Assembly: GCF_037975245.1 (NCBI RefSeq)
Contig: NC_092565.1
Location: forward strand, 16,783,999-16,847,998
DNA length: 64,000 nucleotides
DNA from: Apostichopus japonicus
Taxonomy: Eukaryota; Echinodermata; Holothuroidea; Aspidochirotida; Stichopodidae
Reading direction: 5' to 3'
In this document: positions 49,701-63,897 of the stretch, in pieces
Layout: each line of letters begins with the position of its first letter
Position numbering within the stretch: the first letter of the stretch is position 1
Translations under genes and position numbers: made by a program
Notes under the pieces: model-generated
What the model was told of the DNA's origin: nothing
The model's database searches: none
The model's input: the letters and a program-made list of their open reading frames with translations, nothing else

Positions 49701-52017
49701 TATTAGGCCGATTAACTTATACTTACAGCTCCCCATGTAGGCACGAGCTGTAAAAGATCGGCAAAAGACGTACGTCACCGGGGTTCGAACCACCGATGCA
49801 AAAGAGAGCCTCGCTCATCAGCTCGTACAGTGCGCCAAGCCATCGCGCCACTGTATGGACTGAGATATTAGGCCGATTAACTTATACTTACAGCTCCCGG
49901 TGTAGGCACGAGCTGTAAAAGATCGGAAAAAGACGTACGTCACCGGGATTCGAACCACCGATGCAAAAGAGAGTCTCGCTCATCAGCTCGTACAGTGCGC
50001 CAAGCCATCGCGGCACTGTATGGACTGAGATATAAGGCCGATTAACTTATACTTACAGCTCCCCGTGTAGGCACGAGCTGTAAAAGATCGGCAAAAGACG
50101 TACGTCACCGGGGTTCGAACCACCGATGCAAAAGAGAGTCTCGCTCATCAGCTCGTACAGTGCGCCAAGCCATCGCGCCACTGTATGGACTGAGATATTA
50201 GGCCGATTAACTAATACTTACAGCTCCCCATGTAGGCACGAGCTGTAAAAGATCGGCAAAAGACGTACGTCACCGGGGTTCGAACCACCGATGCAAAAGA
50301 GAGTCTCGCTCATCAGCTCGATAAGTGCGCCAAGCCATCGCGCCACTGTATGGACTGAGATATTAGGCCGATTAACTAATACTTACAGCTCCCCGTGTAG
50401 GCACGAGCTGTAAAAGATCGGCAAAAGACGTACGTCACCGGGGTTCGAACCACCGATGCAAAAGAGAGTCTCGCTCATCAGCTCGTACAGTGCGCCAAGC
50501 CATCGCGCCACTGTATGGACTGAGATATTAGGCCGATTAACTTATACTTACAGCTCCCCATGTAGGCACGAGCTGTAAAAGATCGGCAAAAGACGTACGT
50601 CAGCTTGGTTCGAACCACCGATGCAAAAGAGAGTCTCGCTCATCAGCTCGTACAGTGCGCCAAGCCATCGCGCCACTGTATGGACTGAGATATTAGGCCG
50701 ATTAACTTATACTTACAGCCCCCCATGTAGGCACGAGCTGTAAAAGATCGGCAAAAGACGTACGTCACCGGGGTTCGAACCACCGATGCAAAAGAGAGCC
50801 TCGCTCATCAGCTCGTACAGTGCGCCAAGCCATCGCGCCACTGTATGGACTGAGATATTAGGCCGATTAACTTATACTTACAGCTCCCCATGTAGGCACG
50901 AGCTGTAAAAGATCGGCAAAAGACGTACGTCACCGGGGTTCGAACCACCGATGCAAAAGAGAGTCTCCCTCATCAGCTCGTACAGTGCGCCAAGCCATCG
51001 CGCCACTGTATGGACTGAGATATTAGGCCGATTAACTTATACTTACAGCTCCCCGTGTAGGCACGAGCTGTAAAAGATCGGCAAAAGACGTACGTCACCG
51101 GGGTTCGAACCACCGATGCAAAAAAGAGCCTCGCTCATCAGCTCGTACAGTGCGCCAAGCCATCGCGCCACTGTATTGACTGAGATATTAGGCCGATTAA
51201 CTTATACTTACAGCTTCCCATGTAGGCACGAGCTGTAAAAGATCGGCAAAAGACGTACGTCACCGGGGTTCGAACCACCGATGCAAAAGAGAGTCTCGCT
51301 CATCAGCTCGTACAGTGGGCCAAGCCATCGCGCCACTGTATGGACTGAGATATTAGGCCGATTAACTTATACTTACAGCTCCCCATGTAGGCACGAGCTG
51401 TAAAAGATCGGCAAAAGACGTACGTCACCGGGGTTCGAACCACCGATGCAAAAGAGAGTCTCGCTCATCAGCTCGTACAGTGCGCCAAGCAATCGCGCCA
51501 CTGTATGGACTGAGATATTAGGCCGATTAACTTATACTTACAGCTCCCCGTGTAGGCACGAGCTGTAAAAGATCGGCAAAAGACGTACGTCAGCGGGGTT
51601 CGAACCACCGATGCAAAAGAGAGTCTCGCTCATCAGCTCGTACAGTGCGCCAAGCCATCGCGCCACTGTATGGACTGAGATATTAGGCCGATTAACTTAT
51701 ACTTACAGCTCCCCATGTAGGCACGAGCTGTAAAAGATCGGCAAAAGACGTACGTCACCGGGGTTCGAACCACCGATGCAAAAGAGAGCCTCGCTCATCA
51801 GCTCGTACAGTGCGCCAAGCCATCGCGCCACTGTATGGACTGAGATATTAGGCCGATTAACTAATACTTACAGCTCCCTGTGTAGGCACGAGCTGTAAAA
51901 GATCGGCAAAAGACGTACGTCACCGGGATTCGAACCACCGATGCAAACGAGAGTCTCGCTCATCAGCTCGTACAGTGCGCCAAGCCATCGCGCCACTGTA
52001 TGGACTGAGATATTAGG

Positions 52018-55000
52018 CCGATAACTAATACTTACAGCTCCCCGTGTAGGCACGAGCTGTAAAAGATCGGCAAAAGACGTACGTCAGCGGGGTTCGAACC
52101 ACCGATGCAAAAGAGAGTCTCGCTCATCAGCTCGTACAGTGCGCCAAGCCATCGCGCCACTGTATGGACTGAGATATTAGGCCGATTAACTAATACTTAC
52201 AGCTCCCCATGTAGGCACGAGCTGTAAAAGATCGGCAAAAGACGTACGTCACCGGGGTTCGAACCACCGATGCAAAAGAGAGTCTCGCTCATCAGCTCGT
52301 ACAGTGCGCCAAGCCATCGCGCCACTGTATGGACTGAGATATTAGGCCGATTAACTAATACTTACAGCTCCCCGTGTAGGCACGAGCTGTAAAAGATCGG
52401 AAAAAGACGTACGTCACCGGGGTTCGAACCACCGATGCAAAAGAGATTCTCGCTCATCAGCTCGTACAGTGGGCCAAGCCATCGCGCCACTGTATGGACT
52501 GAGATATTAGGCCGATTAACTAATACTTACAGCTCCCCGTGTAGGCACGAGCTGTAAAAGATCGGCAAAAGACGTACGTCACCGGGGTTCGAACCACCGA
52601 TGCAAAAGAGAGTCTCGCTCATCAGCTCGTACAGTGCGCCAAGCCATCGCGCCACTGTATGGACTGAGATATTAGTCCGATTAACTAATACTTACAGCTC
52701 CCCGTGTAGGCACGAGCTGTAAAAGATCGGCAAAAGACGTACGTCACCGGGGTTCGAACCACCGATGCAAAAGAGAGTCTCGCTCATCAGCTCGTACAGT
52801 GCGCCAAGCCATCGCGCCACTGTATGGGCTGAGATATTAGGCCGATTAACTAATACTTACAGCTCCCCGTGTAGGCACGAGCTGTAAAAGATCGGCAAAA
52901 GACGTACGTCACCGGGGTTCGAACCACCGATGCAAAAGAGAGTCTCGCTCATCAGCTCGTACAGTGCGCCAAGCCATCGCGCCACTGTATGGACTGAGAT
53001 ATTAGGCCGATTAACTTATACTTACAGCTCCCCATGCAGGCACGAGCTGTAAAAGATCGGCAAAAGACGTACGTCACCGGGGTTCGAACCACCGATGCAA
53101 AAGAGAGTCTCGCTCATCAGCTCGTACAGTGCGCCAAGCCATCGCGCCACTGTATGGACTGAGATATTAGTCCGATTAACTAATACTTACAGCTCCCCAT
53201 GTAGGCACGAGCTGTAAAAGATCGGCAAAAGACGTACGTCACCGGGGTTCGAACCACCGATGCAAAAGAGAGTCTCGCTCATCAGCTCGTACAGTGCGCC
53301 AAGCCATCGCGCCACTGTATGGGCTGAGATATTAGGCCGATTAACTAATACTTACAGCTCCCCGTGTAGGCACGAGCTGTAAAAGATCGGCAAAAGACGT
53401 ACGTCACCGGGGTTCGAACCACCGATGCAAAAGAGAGTCTCGCTCATCAGCTCGTACAGTGCGCCAAGCCATCGCGCCACTGTATGGACTGAGATATTAG
53501 GCCGATTAACTTATACTTACAGCTCCCCATGCAGGCACGAGCTGTAAAAGATCGGCAAAAGACGTACGTCACCGGGGTTCGAACCACCGATGCAAAAGAG
53601 AGTCTCGCTCATCAGCTCGTACAGTGCGCCAAGCCATCGCGCCACTGTATGGACTGAGATATTAGGCCGATTAACTTATACTTACAGCTCCCCATGTTGG
53701 CACGTGCTGTAAAAGATCGGCAAAAGACGTACGTCACCGGGGTTCGAACCACCGATGCAAAAGAGAGCCTCGATCATCAGCTCGTACAGTGCGCCAAGCC
53801 ATCGCGCCACTGTATGGACTGAGATATTAGGCCGATTAACTTATACTTACAGCTCCCCGTGTAGGCACGAGCTGTAAAAGATCGGCAAAAGACGTACGTC
53901 ACCGGGGTTCGAACCACCGATGCAAAAGAGAGTCTCGCTCATCAGCTCGTACAGTGCGCCAAGCCATCGCGCCACTGTATGGGCTGAGATATTAGGCCGA
54001 TTAACTAATACTTACAGCTCCCCGTGTAGGCACGAGCTGTAAAAGATCGGCAAAAGACGTACGTCACCGGGGTTCGAACCACCGATGCAAAAGAGAGTCT
54101 CGCTCATCAGCTCGTACAGTGCGCCAAGCCATCGCGCCACTGTATGGACTGAGATATTAGGCCGATTAACAAATACTTACAGCTCCCCGTGTAGGCACGA
54201 GCTGTAAAAGATCGGCAAAAGACGTACGTCACCGGGGTTCGAACCACCGATGCAAAAGAGAGTCTCGCTCATCAGCTCGTACAGTGCGCCAAGCCATCGC
54301 GCCACTGTATGGACTGAGATATTAGGCCGATTAACTAATACTTACAGCTCCCCATGTAGGCACGAGCTGTAAAAGATCGGCAAAAAAAGGAACGTCACCG
54401 GGGTTCGAACCACCGATGCAAAAGAGAGCCTCGATCATCAGCTCGTACAGTGCGCCAAGCCATCGCGCCACTGTATGGACTGAGATATTAGGCCGATTAA
54501 CTTATACTTACAGCTCCCCGTGTAGGCACGAGCTGTAAAAGATCGGCAAAAGACGTACGTCACCGGGGTTCGAACCACCGATGCAAAAGAGAGTCTCGCT
54601 CATCAGCTCGTACAGTGCGCCAAGCCATCGCGCCACTGTATGGGCTGAGATATTAGGCCGATTAACTAATACTTACAGCTCCCCGTGTAGGCACGAGCTG
54701 TAAAAGATCGGCAAAAGACGTACGTCACCGGGGTTCGAACCACCGATGCAAAAGAGAGTCTCGCTCATCAGCTCGTACAGTGCGCCAAGCCATCGCGCCA
54801 CTGTATGGACTGAGATATTAGGCCGATTAACAAATACTTACAGCTCCCCGTGTAGGCACGAGCTGTAAAAGATCGGCAAAAGACGTACGTCACCGGGGTT
54901 CGAACCACCGATGCAAAAGAGAGTCTCGCTCATCAGCTCGTACAGTGCGCCAAGCCATCGCGCCACTGTATGGACTGAGATATTAGGCCGATTAACTTAT

Positions 55001-58000
55001 ACTTACAGCTCCCCATGTAGGCACGAGCTGTAAAAGATCGGCAAAAGACGTACGTCACCGGGGTTCGAACCACCGATGCAAAAGAGAGTCTCGCTCATCA
55101 GCTCGTACAGTGCGCCAAGCCATCGCGCCACTGTATGGACTGAGATATTAGGCCGATTAACTTATACTTACAGCTCCCCGTGTAGGCACGAGCTGTAAAA
55201 GATCGGCAAAAGACGTACGTCACCGGGGTTCGAACCACCGATGCAAAAGAGAGTCTCGCTCATCAGCTCGTACAGTGCGCCAAGCCATCGCGCCACTGTA
55301 TGGACTGAGATATTAGGCCGATTAACTAATACTTACAGCTCCCCGTGTAGGCACGAGCTGTAAAAGATCGGCAAAAGACGTACGTCACCGGGGTTCGAAC
55401 CACCGATGCAAAAGAGAGTCTCGCTCATCAGCTCGTACAGTGCGCCAAGCCATCGCGCCACTGTATGGACTGAGATATTAGGCCGATTAACTTATACTTA
55501 CAGCTCCCCATGTAGGCACGAGCTGTAAAAGATCGGCAAAAGACGTACGTCACCGGGGTTCGAACCACCGATGCAAAAGAGAGCCTCGCTCATCAGCTCG
55601 ATAAGTGCGCCAAGCCATCGCGCCACTGTATGGACTGAGATATTAGGCCGATTAACTTATACTTACAGCTCCCCATGTAGGCACGAGCTGTAAAAGATCG
55701 GCAAAAGACGTACGTCACCGGGGTTCGAACCACCGATGCAAAAGAGAGTCTCCCTCATCAGCTCGTACAGTGCGCCAAGCCATCGCGCCACTGTATGGAC
55801 TGAGATATTAGGCCGATTAACTTATACTTACAGCTCCCCGTGTAGGCACGAGCTGTAAAAGATCGGCAAAAGACGTACGTCACCGGGGTTCGAACCACCG
55901 ATGCAAAAGAGAGCCTCGCTCATCAGCTCGTACAGGGCGCCAAGCCATCGCGCCACTGTATGGACTGAGATATTAGGCCGATTAACTTATACTTACAGCT
56001 TCCCATGTAGGCACGAGCTGTAAAAGATCGGCAAAAGACGTACGTCACCGGGGTTCGAACCACCGATGCAAAAGAGAGTCTCGCTCATCAGCTCGTACAG
56101 TGCGCCAAGCCATCGCGCCACTGTATGGACTGAGATATTAGGCCGATTAACTTATACTTACAGCTCCCCATGTAGGCACGAGCTGTAAAAGATCGGCAAA
56201 AGACGTACGTCACCGGGGTTCGAACCACCGATGCAAAAGAGAGTCTCGCTCATCAGCTCGTACAGTGCGCCAAGCCATCGCGCCACTGTATGGACTGAGA
56301 TATTAGGCCGATTAACTTATACTTACAGCTCCCCGTGTAGGCACGAGCTGTAAAAGATCGGCAAAAGACGTACGTCACCGGGGTTCGAACCACCGATGCA
56401 AAAGAGAGTCTCGCTCATCAGCTCGTACAGTGCGCCAAGCCATCGCGCCACTGTATGGACTGAGATATTAGGCCGATTAACTTATACTTACAGCTCCCCG
56501 TGTAGGCACGAGCTGTAAAAGATCGGAAAAAGACGTACGTCACCGGGGTTCGAACCACCGATGCAAAAGAGAGCCTCGCTCATCAGCTCGTACAGTGCGC
56601 CAAGCCATCGCGCCACTGTATGGACTGAGATATTAGGCCGATTAACTTATACTTACAGCTCCCCATGTAGGCACGAGCTGTAAAAGATCGGCAAAAGACG
56701 TACGTCACCGGGGTTCGAACCACCGATGCAAAAGAGAGTCTCGCTCATCAGCTCGTACAGTGCGCCAAGCCATCGCGCCACTGTATGGACTGAGATATTA
56801 GGCCGATTAACTTATACTTACAGCTCCCCGTGTAGGCACGAGCTGTAAAAGATCGGCAAAAGACGTACGTCACCGGGGTTCGAACCACCGATGCAAAAGA
56901 GAGTCTCGCTCATCAGCTCGTACAGTGCGCCAAGCCATCGCGCCACTGTATGGACTGAGATATTAGGCCGATTAACTAATACTTACAGCTCCCCGTGTAG
57001 GCACGAGCTGTAAAAGATCGGCAAAAGACGTACGTCACCGGGGTTCGAACCACCGATGCAAAAGAGAGTCTCGCTCATCAGCTCGTACAGTGCGCCAAGC
57101 CATCGCGCCACTGTATGGACTGAGATATTAGGCCGATTAACTTATACTTACAGCTCCCCATGTAGGCACGAGCTGTAAAAGATCGGCAAAAGACGTACGT
57201 CACCGGGGTTCGAACCACCGATGCAAAAGAGAGCCTCGCTCATCAGCTCGATAAGTGCGCCAAGCCATCGCGCCACTGTATGGACTGAGATATTAGGCCG
57301 ATTAACTTATACTTACAGCTCCCCATGTAGGCACGAGCTGTAAAAGATCGGCAAAAGACGTACGTCACCGGGGTTCGAACCACCGATGCAAAAGAGAGTC
57401 TCCCTCATCAGCTCGTACAGTGCGCCAAGCCATCGCGCCACTGTATGGACTGAGATATTAGGCCGATTAACTTATACTTACAGCTCCCCGTGTAGGCACG
57501 AGCTGTAAAAGATCGGCAAAAGACGTACGTCACCGGGGTTCGAACCACCGATGCAAAAGAGAGCCTCGCTCATCAGCTCGTACAGGGCGCCAAGCCATCG
57601 CGCCACTGTATGGACTGAGATATTAGGCCGATTAACTTATACTTACAGCTTCCCATGTAGGCACGAGCTGTAAAAGATCGGCAAAAGACGTACGTCACCG
57701 GGGTTCGAACCACCGATGCAAAAGAGAGTCTCGCTCATCAGCTCGTACAGTGCGCCAAGCCATCGCGCCACTGTATGGACTGAGATATTAGGCCGATTAA
57801 CTTATACTTACAGCTCCCCATGTAGGCACGAGCTGTAAAAGATCGGCAAAAGACGTACGTCACCGGGGTTCGAACCACCGATGCAAAAGAGAGTCTCGCT
57901 CATCAGCTCGTACAGTGCGCCAAGCCATCGCGCCACTGTATGGACTGAGATATTAGGCCGATAACTAATACTTACAGCTCCCCGTGTAGGCACGAGCTGT

Positions 58001-61000
58001 AAAAGATCGGCAAAAGACGTACGTCAGCGGGGTTCGAACCACCGATGCAAAAGAGAGTCTCGCTCATCAGCTCGTACAGTGCGCCAAGCCATCGCGCCAC
58101 TGTATGGACTGAGATATTAGGCCGATTAACTAATACTTACAGCTCCCCATGTAGGCACGAGCTGTAAAAGATCGGCAAAAGACGTACGTCACCGGGGTTC
58201 GAACCACCGATGCAAAAGAGAGTCTCGCTCATCAGCTCGTACAGTGCGCCAAGCCATCGCGCCACTGTATGGACTGAGATATTAGGCCGATTAACTAATA
58301 CTTACAGCTCCCCGTGTAGGCACGAGCTGTAAAAGATCGGAAAAAGACGTACGTCACCGGGGTTCGAACCACCGATGCAAAAGAGATTCTCGCTCATCAG
58401 CTCGTACAGTGGGCCAAGCCATCGCGCCACTGTATGGACTGAGATATTAGGCCGATTAACTAATACTTACAGCTCCCCGTGTAGGCACGAGCTGTAAAAG
58501 ATCGGCAAAAGACGTACGTCACCGGGGTTCGAACCACCGATGCAAAAGAGAGTCTCGCTCATCAGCTCGTACAGTGCGCCAAGCCATCGCGCCACTGTAT
58601 GGACTGAGATATTAGTCCGATTAACTAATACTTACAGCTCCCCGTGTAGGCACGAGCTGTAAAAGATCGGCAAAAGACGTACGTCACCGGGGTTCGAACC
58701 ACCGATGCAAAAGAGAGTCTCGCTCATCAGCTCGTACAGTGCGCCAAGCCATCGCGCCACTGTATGGGCTGAGATATTAGGCCGATTAACTAATACTTAC
58801 AGCTCCCCGTGTAGGCACGAGCTGTAAAAGATCGGCAAAAGACGTACGTCACCGGGGTTCGAACCACCGATGCAAAAGAGAGTCTCGCTCATCAGCTCGT
58901 ACAGTGCGCCAAGCCATCGCGCCACTGTATGGACTGAGATATTAGGCCGATTAACTTATACTTACAGCTCCCCATGCAGGCACGAGCTGTAAAAGATCGG
59001 CAAAAGACGTACGTCACCGGGGTTCGAACCACCGATGCAAAAGAGAGTCTCGCTCATCAGCTCGTACAGTGCGCCAAGCCATCGCGCCACTGTATGGACT
59101 GAGATATTAGTCCGATTAACTAATACTTACAGCTCCCCATGTAGGCACGAGCTGTAAAAGATCGGCAAAAGACGTACGTCACCGGGGTTCGAACCACCGA
59201 TGCAAAAGAGAGTCTCGCTCATCAGCTCGTACAGTGCGCCAAGCCATCGCGCCACTGTATGGGCTGAGATATTAGGCCGATTAACTAATACTTACAGCTC
59301 CCCGTGTAGGCACGAGCTGTAAAAGATCGGCAAAAGACGTACGTCACCGGGGTTCGAACCACCGATGCAAAAGAGAGTCTCGCTCATCAGCTCGTACAGT
59401 GCGCCAAGCCATCGCGCCACTGTATGGACTGAGATATTAGGCCGATTAACTTATACTTACAGCTCCCCATGCAGGCACGAGCTGTAAAAGATCGGCAAAA
59501 GACGTACGTCACCGGGGTTCGAACCACCGATGCAAAAGAGAGTCTCGCTCATCAGCTCGTACAGTGCGCCAAGCCATCGCGCCACTGTATGGACTGAGAT
59601 ATTAGGCCGATTAACTTATACTTACAGCTCCCCATGTTGGCACGTGCTGTAAAAGATCGGCAAAAGACGTACGTCACCGGGGTTCGAACCACCGATGCAA
59701 AAGAGAGCCTCGATCATCAGCTCGTACAGTGCGCCAAGCCATCGCGCCACTGTATGGACTGAGATATTAGGCCGATTAACTTATACTTACAGCTCCCCGT
59801 GTAGGCACGAGCTGTAAAAGATCGGCAAAAGACGTACGTCACCGGGGTTCGAACCACCGATGCAAAAGAGAGTCTCGCTCATCAGCTCGTACAGTGCGCC
59901 AAGCCATCGCGCCACTGTATGGGCTGAGATATTAGGCCGATTAACTAATACTTACAGCTCCCCGTGTAGGCACGAGCTGTAAAAGATCGGCAAAAGACGT
60001 ACGTCACCGGGGTTCGAACCACCGATGCAAAAGAGAGTCTCGCTCATCAGCTCGTACAGTGCGCCAAGCCATCGCGCCACTGTATGGACTGAGATATTAG
60101 GCCGATTAACAAATACTTACAGCTCCCCGTGTAGGCACGAGCTGTAAAAGATCGGCAAAAGACGTACGTCACCGGGGTTCGAACCACCGATGCAAAAGAG
60201 AGTCTCGCTCATCAGCTCGTACAGTGCGCCAAGCCATCGCGCCACTGTATGGACTGAGATATTAGGCCGATTAACTAATACTTACAGCTCCCCATGTAGG
60301 CACGAGCTGTAAAAGATCGGCAAAAAAAGGAACGTCACCGGGGTTCGAACCACCGATGCAAAAGAGAGCCTCGATCATCAGCTCGTACAGTGCGCCAAGC
60401 CATCGCGCCACTGTATGGACTGAGATATTAGGCCGATTAACTTATACTTACAGCTCCCCGTGTAGGCACGAGCTGTAAAAGATCGGCAAAAGACGTACGT
60501 CACCGGGGTTCGAACCACCGATGCAAAAGAGAGTCTCGCTCATCAGCTCGTACAGTGCGCCAAGCCATCGCGCCACTGTATGGGCTGAGATATTAGGCCG
60601 ATTAACTAATACTTACAGCTCCCCGTGTAGGCACGAGCTGTAAAAGATCGGCAAAAGACGTACGTCACCGGGGTTCGAACCACCGATGCAAAAGAGAGTC
60701 TCGCTCATCAGCTCGTACAGTGCGCCAAGCCATCGCGCCACTGTATGGACTGAGATATTAGGCCGATTAACAAATACTTACAGCTCCCCGTGTAGGCACG
60801 AGCTGTAAAAGATCGGCAAAAGACGTACGTCACCGGGGTTCGAACCACCGATGCAAAAGAGAGTCTCGCTCATCAGCTCGTACAGTGCGCCAAGCCATCG
60901 CGCCACTGTATGGACTGAGATATTAGGCCGATTAACTTATACTTACAGCTCCCCATGTAGGCACGAGCTGTAAAAGATCGGCAAAAGACGTACGTCACCG

Positions 61001-63897
61001 GGGTTCGAACCACCGATGCAAAAGAGAGTCTCGCTCATCAGCTCGTACAGTGCGCCAAGCCATCGCGCCACTGTATGGACTGAGATATTAGGCCGATTAA
61101 CTTATACTTACAGCTCCCCGTGTAGGCACGAGCTGTAAAAGATCGGCAAAAGACGTACGTCACCGGGGTTCGAACCACCGATGCAAAAGAGAGTCTCGCT
61201 CATCAGCTCGTACAGTGCGCCAAGCCATCGCGCCACTGTATGGACTGAGATATTAGGCCGATTAACTAATACTTACAGCTCCCCGTGTAGGCACGAGCTG
61301 TAAAAGATCGGCAAAAGACGTACGTCACCGGGGTTCGAACCACCGATGCAAAAGAGAGTCTCGCTCATCAGCTCGTACAGTGCGCCAAGCCATCGCGCCA
61401 CTGTATGGACTGAGATATTAGGCCGATTAACTTATACTTACAGCTCCCCATGTAGGCACGAGCTGTAAAAGATCGGCAAAAGACGTACGTCACCGGGGTT
61501 CGAACCACCGATGCAAAAGAGAGCCTCGCTCATCAGCTCGATAAGTGCGCCAAGCCATCGCGCCACTGTATGGACTGAGATATTAGGCCGATTAACTTAT
61601 ACTTACAGCTCCCCATGTAGGCACGAGCTGTAAAAGATCGGCAAAAGACGTACGTCACCGGGGTTCGAACCACCGATGCAAAAGAGAGTCTCCCTCATCA
61701 GCTCGTACAGTGCGCCAAGCCATCGCGCCACTGTATGGACTGAGATATTAGGCCGATTAACTTATACTTACAGCTCCCCGTGTAGGCACGAGCTGTAAAA
61801 GATCGGCAAAAGACGTACGTCACCGGGGTTCGAACCACCGATGCAAAAGAGAGCCTCGCTCATCAGCTCGTACAGGGCGCCAAGCCATCGCGCCACTGTA
61901 TGGACTGAGATATTAGGCCGATTAACTTATACTTACAGCTTCCCATGTAGGCACGAGCTGTAAAAGATCGGCAAAAGACGTACGTCACCGGGGTTCGAAC
62001 CACCGATGCAAAAGAGAGTCTCGCTCATCAGCTCGTACAGTGCGCCAAGCCATCGCGCCACTGTATGGACTGAGATATTAGGCCGATTAACTTATACTTA
62101 CAGCTCCCCATGTAGGCACGAGCTGTAAAAGATCGGCAAAAGACGTACGTCACCGGGGTTCGAACCACCGATGCAAAAGAGAGTCTCGCTCATCAGCTCG
62201 TACAGTGCGCCAAGCCATCGCGCCACTGTATGGACTGAGATATTAGGCCGATTAACTTATACTTACAGCTCCCCGTGTAGGCACGAGCTGTAAAAGATCG
62301 GCAAAAGACGTACGTCACCGGGGTTCGAACCACCGATGCAAAAGAGAGTCTCGCTCATCAGCTCGTACAGTGCGCCAAGCCATCGCGCCACTGTATGGAC
62401 TGAGATATTAGGCCGATTAACTTATACTTACAGCTCCCCGTGTAGGCACGAGCTGTAAAAGATCGGAAAAAGACGTACGTCACCGGGGTTCGAACCACCG
62501 ATGCAAAAGAGAGCCTCGCTCATCAGCTCGTACAGTGCGCCAAGCCATCGCGCCACTGTATGGACTGAGATATTAGGCCGATTAACTTATACTTACAGCT
62601 CCCCATGTAGGCACGAGCTGTAAAAGATCGGCAAAAGACGTACGTCACCGGGGTTCGAACCACCGATGCAAAAGAGAGTCTCGCTCATCAGCTCGTACAG
62701 TGCGCCAAGCCATCGCGCCACTGTATGGACTGAGATATTAGGCCGATTAACTTATACTTACAGCTCCCCGTGTAGGCACGAGCTGTAAAAGATCGGCAAA
62801 AGACGTACGTCACCGGGGTTCGAACCACCGATGCAAAAGAGAGTCTCGCTCATCAGCTCGTACAGTGCGCCAAGCCATCGCGCCACTGTATGGACTGAGA
62901 TATTAGGCCGATTAACTAATACTTACAGCTCCCCGTGTAGGCACGAGCTGTAAAAGATCGGCAAAAGACGTACGTCACCGGGGTTCGAACCACCGATGCA
63001 AAAGAGAGTCTCGCTCATCAGCTCGTACAGTGCGCCAAGCCATCGCGCCACTGTATGGACTGAGATATTAGGCCGATTAACTTATACTTACAGCTCCCCA
63101 TGTAGGCACGAGCTGTAAAAGATCGGCAAAAGACGTACGTCACCGGGGTTCGAACCACCGATGCAAAAGAGAGCCTCGCTCATCAGCTCGATAAGTGCGC
63201 CAAGCCATCGCGCCACTGTATGGACTGAGATATTAGGCCGATTAACTTATACTTACAGCTCCCCATGTAGGCACGAGCTGTAAAAGATCGGCAAAAGACG
63301 TACGTCACCGGGGTTCGAACCACCGATGCAAAAGAGAGTCTCCCTCATCAGCTCGTACAGTGCGCCAAGCCATCGCGCCACTGTATGGACTGAGATATTA
63401 GGCCGATTAACTTATACTTACAGCTCCCCGTGTAGGCACGAGCTGTAAAAGATCGGCAAAAGACGTACGTCACCGGGGTTCGAACCACCGATGCAAAAGA
63501 GAGCCTCGCTCATCAGCTCGTACAGGGCGCCAAGCCATCGCGCCACTGTATGGACTGAGATATTAGGCCGATTAACTTATACTTACAGCTTCCCATGTAG
63601 GCACGAGCTGTAAAAGATCGGCAAAAGACGTACGTCACCGGGGTTCGAACCACCGATGCAAAAGAGAGTCTCGCTCATCAGCTCGTAGAGTGCGCCAAGC
63701 CATCGCGCCACTGTATGGACTGAGATATTAGGCCGATTAACTTATACTTACAGCTCCCCATGTAGGCACGAGCTGTAAAAGATCGGCAAAAGACGTACGT
63801 CACCGGGGTTCGAACCACCGATGCAAAAGAGAGTCTCGCTCATCAGCTCGTACAGTGCGCCAAGCCATCGCGCCACTGTATGGACTGAGATATTAGG
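52018..63897. repeat. 5,940-bp higher-order repeat (36 monomers), two nearly identical copies
   Basis: Copy 1 is 52,018-57,957 and copy 2 57,958-63,897. Every rare variant I checked recurs at exactly 5,940 bp: GATAACTAAT at the start, AGAGATTCTCGC, CCCATGCAGG, CACGTGCTG, CAAAAAAAGGAACGTC, GATCGGAAAAAG and TACAGGGCGCC. I noticed one substitution (GTAGAG at about 63,686). Inner repeats of 495 bp (52,671/53,166), about 661 bp (53,771/54,432) and 1,650 bp (55,751/57,401; 61,691/63,341) are nested in it. Confidence 0.9.
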
